Below are positions 18,106 to 26,494 of a DNA stretch of 64,000 nt, piece by piece (the stretch's first letter is position 1; the number at the start of each line of letters is the position of its first letter). This DNA comes from Candidatus Sulfidibacterium hydrothermale (GTDB taxonomy: Bacteria; Bacteroidota; Bacteroidia; Bacteroidales; F082). The notes beneath the pieces were generated by a model. That model ran no database searches and had not been told where the DNA came from. It saw nothing but the letters and a program-made list of their open reading frames with translations. The stretch lies in the NCBI RefSeq assembly GCF_020149915.1, contig NZ_CP083760.1, forward strand, positions 1,736,001-1,800,000, written 5' to 3'. The position numbers and the translations under genes were made by a program.

Positions 18106-18375
18106 ATGTGTCTGAGTATTCCGGCAAAAATTGAAAAAATCGAAGGGGAAACAGCGGTTTGTTCCGTAGGTGGTTCCACTTATCAGGCCAGTTTAATGAT
18201 GTTGCAAACCGAAGAGCTGGCACCGGGTGATTATGTGTTGATTCATACCGGTTTCGCTATTCAGAAACTGGATAAAGAAGAAGCGGAAGCCAGCCTGAAG
18301 GCTTTTGATGAATTTAAAAAACTGAATGAAGAAATGGACCGCGAAGAACGCGAAACCAACCAACGGCTGATATGA
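18106..18375 (+). CDS. hypC: Hydrogenase assembly chaperone HypC
   Basis: 89-aa chaperone that shuttles the Fe(CN)2CO unit from HypD to HoxH. The invariant N-terminus MCLSIPAKI with Cys2 is present, and VLIHTGFAIQKLD is the conserved C-terminal motif. It follows hypF by 11 bp; its stop overlaps the hypD start (ATGA). Confidence 0.96.
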   Translation: MCLSIPAKIEKIEGETAVCSVGGSTYQASLMMLQTEELAPGDYVLIHTGFAIQKLDKEEAEASLKAFDEFKKLNEEMDREERETNQRLI

Positions 18376-19454
18376 GATATATTGATGAATTCAGAGACCG
18401 TGATACGGTACGGGCACTGGCTGCCGAAATAAAGAAAATTTCTACCCGGCCGGTAAAACTCATGGAAGTGTGCGGCGGGCATACCATGTCGATTCAAAAA
18501 TTTGGCCTTCCGGCTTTGTTGCCCGATACGGTGGAACTGATTTCGGGACCGGGATGTCCGGTGTGTGTTACCAGTCGTTCGTATATCGACAAAGCTGTGG
18601 CTTTCAGTCAGCAGAAAGATGTGATTATTACCACTTACGGCGATTTGATTCGTGTGCCCGGTTCGGAAAGTACGTTGGAAAAAGAACATGCTGCCGGAGC
18701 GGATGTCCGTGTGGTTTATTCGGTGCTGGATGCCCTGAAAATTGCCCGCGAGCAGCCCGCCAAAAAGGTAGTTTTTCTCGGGATCGGATTTGAGACGACA
18801 GCCCCCGGTACGGCCGTGGCCATTTTGCAGGCAGCCCGCGAAAAGCTGACAAACTTTTTTGTGTACAGTGCCCATAAAGTGATGCCGCCGGCCATGGCTG
18901 CGCTGATTGATGAAGGGGTGCAAATCAACGGTTACATTGGCCCCGGACATGTGAGTACGATTACCGGAAAAGGAATTTATGAAGATATCCCGAAAAAATT
19001 TGGTCTCGGTGTGGTCATCAGCGGCTTTGAACCGACCGACCTGATGCAGTCGGTTTTGATGCTGATCAGGCAGATAGAAACCGGAAAGCCGCAGGTGGAA
19101 ATTCAGTATAAACGGGCGGTAAGACCTGAAGGAAACCGGAAAGCCAAACAAATGATGAACGAAGTTTTTGAGCCCGGCGACGACTGGTGGCGGGGACTGG
19201 GCGTTCTGAAAGACAGCGGACTGAAGATCCGGCCGAAATATGCGGCTTTTGATGCGGAAAAAAATATCCGTGCCGACGGAATGGTGCCTCTGCGAGAACC
19301 CAAAGGGTGCATTTGCGGCGATATTCTGAAAGGTATCAAAAAACCGAAAGACTGCCGGTTGTTTGCCACGGTGTGTACCCCCCGCGATCCGGTGGGCAGC
19401 TGTATGGTGTCCGGCGAAGGGGCCTGTCAGGCTTATTATTTGTATAACCGGTAA
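18372..19454 (+). CDS. hypD: Hydrogenase formation scaffold HypD
   Basis: 360-aa iron-sulfur protein on which the Fe(CN)2CO group is assembled with HypC and HypE. Conserved family segments are EVCGGHTMSIQKFGL, SGPGCPVCVT, GFETTAPGTA, GPGHVSTI and the C-terminal cysteine-rich region with CICGDILKG, CRLFATVC and GSCMVSGEGACQAYY for the [4Fe-4S] cluster. Starts within the hypC stop, indicating translational coupling. Confidence 0.97.
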   Translation: MRYIDEFRDRDTVRALAAEIKKISTRPVKLMEVCGGHTMSIQKFGLPALLPDTVELISGPGCPVCVTSRSYIDKAVAFSQQKDVIITTYGDLIRVPGSESTLEKEHAAGADVRVVYSVLDALKIAREQPAKKVVFLGIGFETTAPGTAVAILQAAREKLTNFFVYSAHKVMPPAMAALIDEGVQINGYIGPGHVSTITGKGIYEDIPKKFGLGVVISGFEPTDLMQSVLMLIRQIETGKPQVEIQYKRAVRPEGNRKAKQMMNEVFEPGDDWWRGLGVLKDSGLKIRPKYAAFDAEKNIRADGMVPLREPKGCICGDILKGIKKPKDCRLFATVCTPRDPVGSCMVSGEGACQAYYLYNR

Positions 19455-19466
19455 AAAATAAATCGA

Positions 19467-20483
19467 ATGAAAGACACGAAAATATTGATGGGACACGGCA
19501 GCGGCGGTTTGATGACGCACGAACTGATAGACCGCTTGTTTGTCCGTTATTTTAACAATCCCGTGCTGCAGCAGCAGGGCGACTCAGCATTGTTGCCACT
19601 TTCCGGAAAAAATCTGGCTTTTACCACCGATTCGTTTGTGGTGGACCCGGTGTTTTTCCCGGGCGGGAATATCGGAAAACTGGCAGTGGCCGGCACGGTA
19701 AACGATCTGGCGGTTTCCGGTGCCGTGCCCCGCTATCTGAGTGTGGGTTTTATCCTTGAAGAAGGATTGATGCTGGATGAGCTGGAAGAAATTGTGAAAA
19801 CCATGGCCGAAGAAGCTGCCCGCGCCGGTGTGCTGATTGCCACGGGCGATACCAAAGTGGTGGAAAAGGGAAAATGCGACAAAATTTTCATCAACACCAG
19901 CGGCGTGGGCGAAATAAACGAACGGCGGCTTTCCATCAGTTCCGGAAAGGATATCCGGCCGGGGGATAAAATCATTATCAACGGCGGCATTGCCGAACAC
20001 GGTATGGCCATTATGACAACCCGCAACGGCATGAATATTTCTTCGCCGCTGTTGTCCGATTGTGCTTCGCTGAACGGCCTGATCTCGCATGTGTTCGAAG
20101 TATCGGAAAACATCCGTTTTATGCGCGATCCCACCCGCGGCGGACTGGCCACTGTGCTGTCGGAGTTGGTGCAGCAAAAAGATTTCGGTATCCGGATTCA
20201 GGAAGACAAACTGGTGATAAAAGATACCGTAAGAGGCATTTGCGAATTGCTGGGATTTGACCCGCTGTTTGTGGCCAACGAAGGAAAAGTGGTATTGATC
20301 GTTCCTGAAAATGAAGCCGACCGGATAGTAACCGCCATGCGGGAACATCCTTTAGGCAAAGAAACTGCTGTAATTGGTGAAATAACCGACCGGCATCCTG
20401 GCAAAGCCTGGATAGAAACCATTGTCGGCGGCGAGCGGATGCTTGATATGCTTTCAGGACAACAACTGCCGCGTATCTGCTAA
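19467..20483 (+). CDS. hypE: Hydrogenase maturation protein HypE
   Basis: 338-aa PurM-like enzyme that dehydrates the carbamoyl group to a thiocyanate on its C-terminal cysteine. The N-terminus has GHGSGG (family signature), the core has FTTDSFVVDP and RDPTRGGLA, and the protein ends PRIC with the acceptor cysteine as last residue. Last gene of the operon, 12 bp after hypD; converges with the zinc-ribbon gene 15 bp downstream. Confidence 0.97.
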   Translation: MKDTKILMGHGSGGLMTHELIDRLFVRYFNNPVLQQQGDSALLPLSGKNLAFTTDSFVVDPVFFPGGNIGKLAVAGTVNDLAVSGAVPRYLSVGFILEEGLMLDELEEIVKTMAEEAARAGVLIATGDTKVVEKGKCDKIFINTSGVGEINERRLSISSGKDIRPGDKIIINGGIAEHGMAIMTTRNGMNISSPLLSDCASLNGLISHVFEVSENIRFMRDPTRGGLATVLSELVQQKDFGIRIQEDKLVIKDTVRGICELLGFDPLFVANEGKVVLIVPENEADRIVTAMREHPLGKETAVIGEITDRHPGKAWIETIVGGERMLDMLSGQQLPRIC

Positions 20484-20498
20484 CCTGTTTGCCCGTGG

Positions 20499-20900
20499 TT
20501 ATCCGCCGTATGCTTCATAAAATTTTTGCAATTCGGTAGCCACATCTTCAAAAGCCACATAATGGTTTGAGCAGCCGGTTCTGGAGCACAGGCTTACCCG
20601 GCCGCCGGTTTGCAGCAGCAGCGAAACCATGGGCGCATCACATATTTTACATTTTTCATGGCTGTTGAGTATTTTGTTGCAATGCGGGCAACTAAACGTT
20701 ACAATTTCTTCCTGAGCCAAAGGGACATCCGTTTTGTAATCAAAACACTCATAGTATGAGCACAAGTGAATGACGCCTCTGCTTTGCTGTGTCTGGATGT
20801 TCAACCGGATGGAAGGTTTACCATGCAGCGGAGCTTCTTTGTCCATCAATGATTTGCCGCAATGCGGACATTTTACCGCTAATGAAATGTGTTTCTTCAT
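20499..20900 (-). CDS. Small cysteine-rich zinc-ribbon protein next to hyp operon
   Basis: 133 aa, no signal peptide, not recognised as a named family. It has CPHCGKS near the N-terminus, CPHCNKIL and CKICDAP in the middle, and two cysteine pairs in parallel contexts (LCSYYECF and LCSRTGCSNHY). The two halves look like a duplicated unit: a CPHC ribbon followed by a short beta segment and a C-x5-C/C-x4-C pair. It probably binds two or more zinc ions or an iron centre. It converges on hypE, and a weak Rex-like palindrome lies 61 bp upstream, so co-regulation with the hydrogenase is possible but unproven. Confidence 0.7.
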   Translation of the reverse strand: MKKHISLAVKCPHCGKSLMDKEAPLHGKPSIRLNIQTQQSRGVIHLCSYYECFDYKTDVPLAQEEIVTFSCPHCNKILNSHEKCKICDAPMVSLLLQTGGRVSLCSRTGCSNHYVAFEDVATELQKFYEAYGG

Positions 20901-21274
20901 TTTGTTTCTCTTTTATTTTTGAACGCAATATACAATAAATACTGTGTAAAAGCAAGTTGTATGTTTAATAATTAACAGAAGTTTTTTCCGTTTTTTTCTC
21001 AACGATGGGAAAAAACGGCTGTAAAAGAAATTCAGTAAGAATCTTTTTTTAATGGATCCGCTCTCTTTTTCAGGTCAGCCGGACTACTGAAGTGTTGCGC
21101 TATTGCAGAGAAATATTATTTTTGTTGGCGTAAAGAACACATTGAACAAATTTAGTTATTTTATAATTTGTTTGTATTCAGCACGTAATGTTTTGTGCTT
21201 GGTATTTTTGTAAGTAAATCTTTCCTTCGTGGAAAGGGTGGTTTTTAATGGTTAGAAAAGAAAAAAAGGGGTTT
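20901..21274. other. Divergent intergenic region, zinc-ribbon gene to PorT-like/rex operon
   Basis: 374 bp without a gene. It holds a weak Rex-like palindrome (20961-20978), a TAnnTTTG match TATTTTTG at 21203-21210 on the plus strand suitable for the PorT-like gene, and a small hairpin CTTTCC-TTCGT-GGAAAG at 21220-21236 in the expected leader. Nothing else is recognised. Confidence 0.5.
20961..20978. promoter_or_regulatory. Weak Rex-like palindrome
   Basis: ATGTTTA ATAA TTAACAG has the 7-4-7 layout with TGTT/AACA symmetry, but only 5 of 7 and 6 of 7 matches to the TTGTTAA/TTAACAA half-sites. It is 61 bp upstream of the zinc-ribbon start and about 300 bp upstream of the PorT-like/rex operon. 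Confidence 0.3.
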
Positions 21275-22054
21275 ATGAAGAAGATATTTTTACTTGGTTT
21301 TGCAATTTTTTTATCCTTTTCATTGTTTGCCCAAAGCACTTTTCGTAACCGGCTGAGCTTTGGTGTGGAACTGGGGCCTTCATTCAGCAGTGTACGCGAT
21401 GCGGGATTGAGTAATTCCGAAGGCCGGACTGCTGTGAATGGTGGGATTTTTGCTCAATATGATATTTCAAATACTTTAAAAGTAAGTTTGGGGTTGAATT
21501 ATGACCCGCGTGGTTTTTCCACGTCATACCAGTCGCCTTATTTAATTCTTTCGGATACCGGTTATATCGGATACAACAGTTATTATGCTTACGATATGAC
21601 CTATACGATTGATTACATTACGCTTCCTTTGAATTTGACTTATTTAAGCGGCGGAGATAAATGGCGGTTGCTGGTAGAAGGCGGAGTTTATCTTTCTGTG
21701 GCGGTTACTTCGCGGGTTAAAGGTTTTAGCGGAACTTATATTGATCCGGATGATTTGCCTTATTATGGCGATTCCACTTTGACTTCCGGATATCACATGA
21801 CCCATTATGATACCTCAGCCTCTGACTTTTTTAATCCTACCGATGTCGGTTTTCATTTTGCTTTTGGCGTGATTTACCATCCGACGGCCCAATGGGCGAT
21901 TACTTTTAAACCCGGATTTAATTTTGGTGTATCAGCCATTGTTTCCAATCCGGATATTGATATGAAATGGGATCGAATTCTTAAAATAAATGTGGGAGTC
22001 ATTTATAAAATTCATCCTTTTGTTAAACCGAAGAACGAATATATTTTACAATGA
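21275..22054 (+). CDS. PorT-like outer-membrane beta-barrel protein
   Basis: 259 aa from MKKIFLLGFAIFLSFSLFAQ, a typical signal peptide; the ATG nine codons upstream (MVRKEKKGF) would only extend the n-region. The mature protein has repeated beta strands and the segments FGVELGPSFSSV, LKVSLGLNYDPRGFS and IDYITLPLNLTY, typical of the PorT / outer-membrane beta-barrel family (PF13568-like) in Bacteroidota. The specific role is unknown. Its stop codon overlaps the rex start by 4 bp, an unusual coupling of a barrel and a cytoplasmic repressor. Confidence 0.82.
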   Translation: MKKIFLLGFAIFLSFSLFAQSTFRNRLSFGVELGPSFSSVRDAGLSNSEGRTAVNGGIFAQYDISNTLKVSLGLNYDPRGFSTSYQSPYLILSDTGYIGYNSYYAYDMTYTIDYITLPLNLTYLSGGDKWRLLVEGGVYLSVAVTSRVKGFSGTYIDPDDLPYYGDSTLTSGYHMTHYDTSASDFFNPTDVGFHFAFGVIYHPTAQWAITFKPGFNFGVSAIVSNPDIDMKWDRILKINVGVIYKIHPFVKPKNEYILQ

Positions 22055-22698
22055 TAAATCATTTACCAGCCAATACCGTCGAACGTTTAAGTAATTATCG
22101 GCGTACTCTTCGTTTATTGTTAAGCGAAGAAAAAACCCACATTCATTCGCACCAATTGGCACATTTACTGAAAATCAATCCGGCTCATGTGCGTCGTGAT
22201 TTGATGCTCATTGGCTTTTCCGGAGATATCCATAAAGGATACAATATCGCCAAATTGATTGAGAGTATTGGAGAAGCGATTGATTGCGTACATGTTCAGA
22301 AAGTGGCTTTTGTCGGTGTGGGTGACTTGGGACGTGCTGTGGCTGACTTTTTTAATAATCAACAAACCAAACTGAAAGTAGCCGCTACTTTCAGGATCGG
22401 TCAGGAACCGGGAATACAATATCCCGATGTAAAATGCTATAATATTTCTCGCATGAAAGAGATTATGCGTCGCGAGAATATTGAATTATGCGTTCTTGCG
22501 GTTCCCAATGATTTTGTTCCTGAAATTTCCCGGATTATAGTAGAATCCGGGGTAAAAGGAATCCTTAATTTCACTTCATCCCGGCTGAAAGTTCCCAAAG
22601 AAATTTATGTGGAACAGTATGATATGATCAGTAAGCTGGAAAAACTGGCCTATTTTACCAATAAAGATTCGTGTCCGGGAGGATCATCTGTTTCGTAA
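22051..22698 (+). CDS. rex: Redox-sensing transcriptional repressor Rex
   Basis: 215-aa dimeric repressor that leaves DNA when NADH/NAD+ rises. Residues 8-75 form the winged helix (HSHQLAHLLKINPAHVRRDL, corresponding to the Rex recognition helix region). The Rossmann domain begins with VAFVGVGDLGRAVADFF. The conserved C-terminal GVKGILNFTSSRLKVPKEI and swapped helix region follow. Two strong Rex-type operators lie in the hox/hyp divergent promoter, so the hydrogenase is a likely target. Translationally coupled to the barrel gene upstream. Confidence 0.93.
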   Translation: MINHLPANTVERLSNYRRTLRLLLSEEKTHIHSHQLAHLLKINPAHVRRDLMLIGFSGDIHKGYNIAKLIESIGEAIDCVHVQKVAFVGVGDLGRAVADFFNNQQTKLKVAATFRIGQEPGIQYPDVKCYNISRMKEIMRRENIELCVLAVPNDFVPEISRIIVESGVKGILNFTSSRLKVPKEIYVEQYDMISKLEKLAYFTNKDSCPGGSSVS

Positions 22699-22825
22699 AG
22701 GAAATTTTATTTGTGGAACCGTTTTGCGGATTCTCTGTAAAAACGGGGAAAAATAATCATTGTGGTTTTTTCGCCTGACAAATAAGGAAGAATTGCCTAA
22801 TTTTACAGGCAAAAACCAAAATCCC

Positions 22826-24715
22826 ATGAAAAAGATTTTCTTTATTTTGACAACAATGGTGTTGTCAATGGTCTTTTTGTCTGTGCAGGCACAATCGAAC
22901 CAGCTTATTCCCATTGAAGTACAAAAAGCTTTGGCTAACGGAACGCGTTCCAAAACAGGAGCGCCGGGGCCCAATTACTGGCAAAATCATGCCCGGTATC
23001 AAATACAGGCTGAGTTGTTGGCAGCGCAAAGCCGGCTAAAGGGAACGGAAAAAGTGGTCTATTTTAACAATAGCCCGGATACGCTTAAAATGTTGGTAAT
23101 AAGGTTATATCAGGATTTTTATAAAAAAGGGGCCGCGCGTGCCTGGAATATTGGGGCTTCGGATCTGACCAACGGAGTAAAAATAGAGTACGTCAAAATT
23201 AACGGAAAAACGGTAAAAATGCCGGATACCTATTTTGGCTACTATATGGGAACCAACCGGATCATTCGTTTGCCTCATGTCTTGAGTCCGGGAGATTCAC
23301 TAACGCTTGAAGCTGCCTGGCAGTTTCATATTCCGGAAAAAGAACGTAACCGGATGGGAAACTATGGAAAAGGCCGTTTTTTTATTGCCTACTGGTATCC
23401 GCAAATTAGTGTTTACGATGATATCAGTGGTTGGGATCGAATTGAGTTTAATGGAATTACTGAATTTTACAACGATTTTAACGATTACGATATTCGCATT
23501 ACCACCCCTCCCGGATATGCCGTATGGGCTACCGGTCATCTGGATAATCCCAAAGAAGTTTATGCTAAACCGGTTTTAAAACGATACGAAAAAGTCCGGA
23601 AATCGGACAAGATCATGGCTGTGATTTCACAGAAAGACTGGGACAAGCACAATGTTTTAAAAGGCAACGGTTCTCATACATGGCACTTTACAGCTGATAA
23701 TGTAACCGATTTTTCGTTTGCTGCCACCCGTCGCTACAACTGGGATGCTTCATCGGTTTTGGTGGATTCGGCCACCGGACGCCGGGTGCGTGTGGATGCC
23801 ATTTATCCTGATTCGTCCAATACTTTTCAGCGGGCGGCTTATTATGCCCGCAAAAGTGTTGAATTTATGTCGTTTCGCTGGCCGGGATACCCTTATCCTT
23901 ACGAACACATGACCTCATTCAGTAACGGTACCGGCCGGGGCGGTATGGAAACGCCCATGATGGCCGATGATGGCGATCCGAAAGATTCGGTACAAACAGC
24001 CAATTTGGTGTTTCATGAAATTTCGCATACTTATTTCCCGTTTTTTATGGGAACCAATGAACGAAAATATGCCTGGATGGATGAAGGATGGGCTACCTGG
24101 TTTACCGGAATGTTCAGTGAACAGTTTTCCCCTAAATTTCCTTATTTCCAAGGAAGAGCCCGGCTCTTTAGCCGTTACAGCGGGCGCGAAATGGAAATGC
24201 CGCTCATGATTCCGTCAAATCTTATCTGTAACTTTTTGTATTACCGTATTCAGGCATATACCAGACCCGGACTGGCTTATCAGTTTTTGCGCGAAGCCTT
24301 GGGCGATACGTTGTTTAAAAAGGCATTACATACTTTTATGAATCGCTGGCATGGAAAACATCCCATTCCGTTTGACTTTTTCTATACGTTTGAGTCGGTG
24401 ACCGGAGAAAACCTGATGTGGTTTTTTAAACCCTGGTTTTTTGGCCCGGGTTATGCCGACCAAGCTGTAACAGGAGTTTTGCCGGATAACCGGATTGAGA
24501 TTAAAAATAGGGGAGGCTTGCCCATGCCGGTTCGCGTGGTTTGTACTTATGCCGACGGATCCAAAGATGTTTTTGTCCGGCCGGTTTCGGTGTGGAAAGA
24601 GGGGGAAAAGAAGCTCCTGATTCAGGCGGATAAGGCCAAAACCATTCGAAAAGTGGTTTTGGGAGATCCTAGAATACCGGACGTCTATCCGAAAAACAAT
24701 ATCTGGAAGAAATAA
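22826..24715 (+). CDS. Secreted M1 family metallopeptidase
   Basis: 629 aa from MKKIFFILTTMVLS with a signal peptide ending near VQAQ; the in-frame upstream extension is rejected because it lacks signal character. Zinc aminopeptidase features: exopeptidase-like GGMETP (372-377), HEISH (397-401) with distal Glu420 in MDEGWATW. The N-terminal domain is the beta-sheet saddle of the M1 family. It probably degrades peptides in the periplasm or outside. It follows rex by 127 bp with no shared function evident. Confidence 0.92.
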   Translation: MKKIFFILTTMVLSMVFLSVQAQSNQLIPIEVQKALANGTRSKTGAPGPNYWQNHARYQIQAELLAAQSRLKGTEKVVYFNNSPDTLKMLVIRLYQDFYKKGAARAWNIGASDLTNGVKIEYVKINGKTVKMPDTYFGYYMGTNRIIRLPHVLSPGDSLTLEAAWQFHIPEKERNRMGNYGKGRFFIAYWYPQISVYDDISGWDRIEFNGITEFYNDFNDYDIRITTPPGYAVWATGHLDNPKEVYAKPVLKRYEKVRKSDKIMAVISQKDWDKHNVLKGNGSHTWHFTADNVTDFSFAATRRYNWDASSVLVDSATGRRVRVDAIYPDSSNTFQRAAYYARKSVEFMSFRWPGYPYPYEHMTSFSNGTGRGGMETPMMADDGDPKDSVQTANLVFHEISHTYFPFFMGTNERKYAWMDEGWATWFTGMFSEQFSPKFPYFQGRARLFSRYSGREMEMPLMIPSNLICNFLYYRIQAYTRPGLAYQFLREALGDTLFKKALHTFMNRWHGKHPIPFDFFYTFESVTGENLMWFFKPWFFGPGYADQAVTGVLPDNRIEIKNRGGLPMPVRVVCTYADGSKDVFVRPVSVWKEGEKKLLIQADKAKTIRKVVLGDPRIPDVYPKNNIWKK

Positions 24716-24774
24716 ATTTCTTTTTCTTATGCTGAAAACATCCGTTTGTCCTGTCAATTGAAAATTTTAAACCG

Positions 24775-26463
24775 ATGAAAAAAGTATTTCTCTTTCTGTT
24801 GCTCTTATTGTTTACCGTTGTAACGGCTTTCGCCCAGATTGCTCCCAACAAATATTATATTCAGTTTACCGACAAGAAAAATTCGCCTTATTCGATAGAA
24901 CATCCCGAAGAATTTTTGACGGCAAGGGCTTTGGCACGCAGGGCCAGGTTTCATATTCCCATCAAAGAAAACGACCTTCCTGTCAACCCGCAATATGTGG
25001 ATTCGGTGGCCGAAACCGGAGTGAAAATACTGAATACCAGTCGCTGGCTTAACGGGGTTACGGTTTATACCACCGATACCGCGTTGATCGACAGTATACG
25101 TCATTTTTCTTTTGTGGAGAGTACGCTAAAATTTGCACCTGTCCGAAACCAAAAAAACAAGAAGAGAAATAAATTTGAAATAGAAAAGCAGCTCCCGGCA
25201 ACATCTTATCGTGTGGGGATTAAAAGCTCGGATACTTTGGAAAAACTATATGGATCGGCGTGGACACAGATAAATCAGATTAACGGAACTTTTCTTCACG
25301 AAAAAGGGTTCCGGGGCGAAGGCATGGTGATTGCCGTGCTGGATGCCGGGTATAGCAGCGTTCCGACCCAACCGTTGTTTGACAGTTTACGAAATGACCA
25401 GCGGATTTTAGGGACTAAAGATTTTGTCAATCCGGGCGGCGATGTTTATCCGCCGCATTACCATGGCAGGATGGTGCTTTCGTGTATGGCCGCTGATGAT
25501 CCCGGGATCATGGTTGGTACTGCGCCGAAAGCTTCGTATTGGCTTTTGCGTTCGGAAGATGCTTATACTGAAAACGTCATAGAAGAGTACAACTGGGTTT
25601 CGGCTGCCGAGTTTGCCGACAGCGTAGGGGCCGATATCATCAACAGTTCGCTGGGATACATTGATTTTGATGACACTACTTTTTCGCATCCTTATTCGGA
25701 TATGAACGGACATACCTGCATTTCAACAATAGGTGCTGAAATTGCGGCCAGCAAAGGAATTCTGGTAGTTAACAGCGCCGGAAACAGCGGGCAGAACACC
25801 TCTTTTCCGTGGATGGGAGCTCCGGCTGACGGCGACAGTGTGCTTACGGCAGGAGCTGTAACGGCTACCGGAATAAGAGCCTCTTTCAGCTCTATCGGTC
25901 CCACTTATGACGGGCGAATCAAACCTACGTTGATGGCTATGGGAGAGAGTGATGCTGTGGCCGATGCTGTGGATTCTGTGGTCAGGGCCAGCGGAACATC
26001 TTTTTCTTCGCCGGTACTTGCCGGCATGTGTGCCTGCTTGTGGGAAGCACATCCGGATGCCACCAACATGCAAATTATCGAAGCCTTGAAAAAAACGGCT
26101 TCACTGGCTGACTCTCCCAATAACCTGATGGGCTGGGGCATTCCTGATTTTGCCCAAGCCGATGCGTATCTTACGCAGCTTCTTGGTATTCCTGTTCTGA
26201 AAACAACCGGAAAGAACTTTAAAGTTTGGCCCAATCCTTTCACGGATGGTTTTTCGTTGGAAACGCCGCCAGATCTTACCGGCGATGTAACCGTTATGCT
26301 CTTTTCGCTGGAAGGCGAAAAAGTCTTCTCAAGAACTTTTCGTAGCGGTCAATCTCAGTTGCTGGTATCTGATCCGGTACTGGCGCGTTTGCCGCACGGT
26401 GTTTATCTGCTGAAACTTACCGGAACCGGAACGGTGTCTTACGGCAAAGTAATAAAAAGATAA
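24775..26463 (+). CDS. T9SS-secreted subtilisin-like serine protease (S8)
   Basis: 562 aa. Signal peptide MKKVFLFLLLLLFTVVTAFAQ, then an inhibitor-like propeptide (about 22-150). The S8 domain has the triad Asp190 (AVLDAGY), His230 (HYHGRMV) and Ser409 (GTSFSSP), with oxyanion Asn in VNSAGNSG. The last 80 residues (from about 480, KVWPNPFTDGF to YGKVIKR) are a type A sorting domain, so it is exported by the type IX secretion system. It converges with the HD-PycTM gene. Confidence 0.93.
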   Translation: MKKVFLFLLLLLFTVVTAFAQIAPNKYYIQFTDKKNSPYSIEHPEEFLTARALARRARFHIPIKENDLPVNPQYVDSVAETGVKILNTSRWLNGVTVYTTDTALIDSIRHFSFVESTLKFAPVRNQKNKKRNKFEIEKQLPATSYRVGIKSSDTLEKLYGSAWTQINQINGTFLHEKGFRGEGMVIAVLDAGYSSVPTQPLFDSLRNDQRILGTKDFVNPGGDVYPPHYHGRMVLSCMAADDPGIMVGTAPKASYWLLRSEDAYTENVIEEYNWVSAAEFADSVGADIINSSLGYIDFDDTTFSHPYSDMNGHTCISTIGAEIAASKGILVVNSAGNSGQNTSFPWMGAPADGDSVLTAGAVTATGIRASFSSIGPTYDGRIKPTLMAMGESDAVADAVDSVVRASGTSFSSPVLAGMCACLWEAHPDATNMQIIEALKKTASLADSPNNLMGWGIPDFAQADAYLTQLLGIPVLKTTGKNFKVWPNPFTDGFSLETPPDLTGDVTVMLFSLEGEKVFSRTFRSGQSQLLVSDPVLARLPHGVYLLKLTGTGTVSYGKVIKR

Positions 26464-26494
26464 AATCCGGCAATCCCGTTTACGGGAAGCAGCA

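Noticed and set aside
18261-19520. 419-residue minus-strand frame opposite hypC/hypD
   Set aside because: Entirely antisense to hypC and hypD, which carry all conserved motifs; length reflects codon bias of the real genes.
26476-26487. CCCGT-TT-ACGGG hairpin between the convergent subtilase and HD-PycTM genes as a terminator
   Set aside because: Stem of only five pairs with a 2-nt loop and no T-run on either side.
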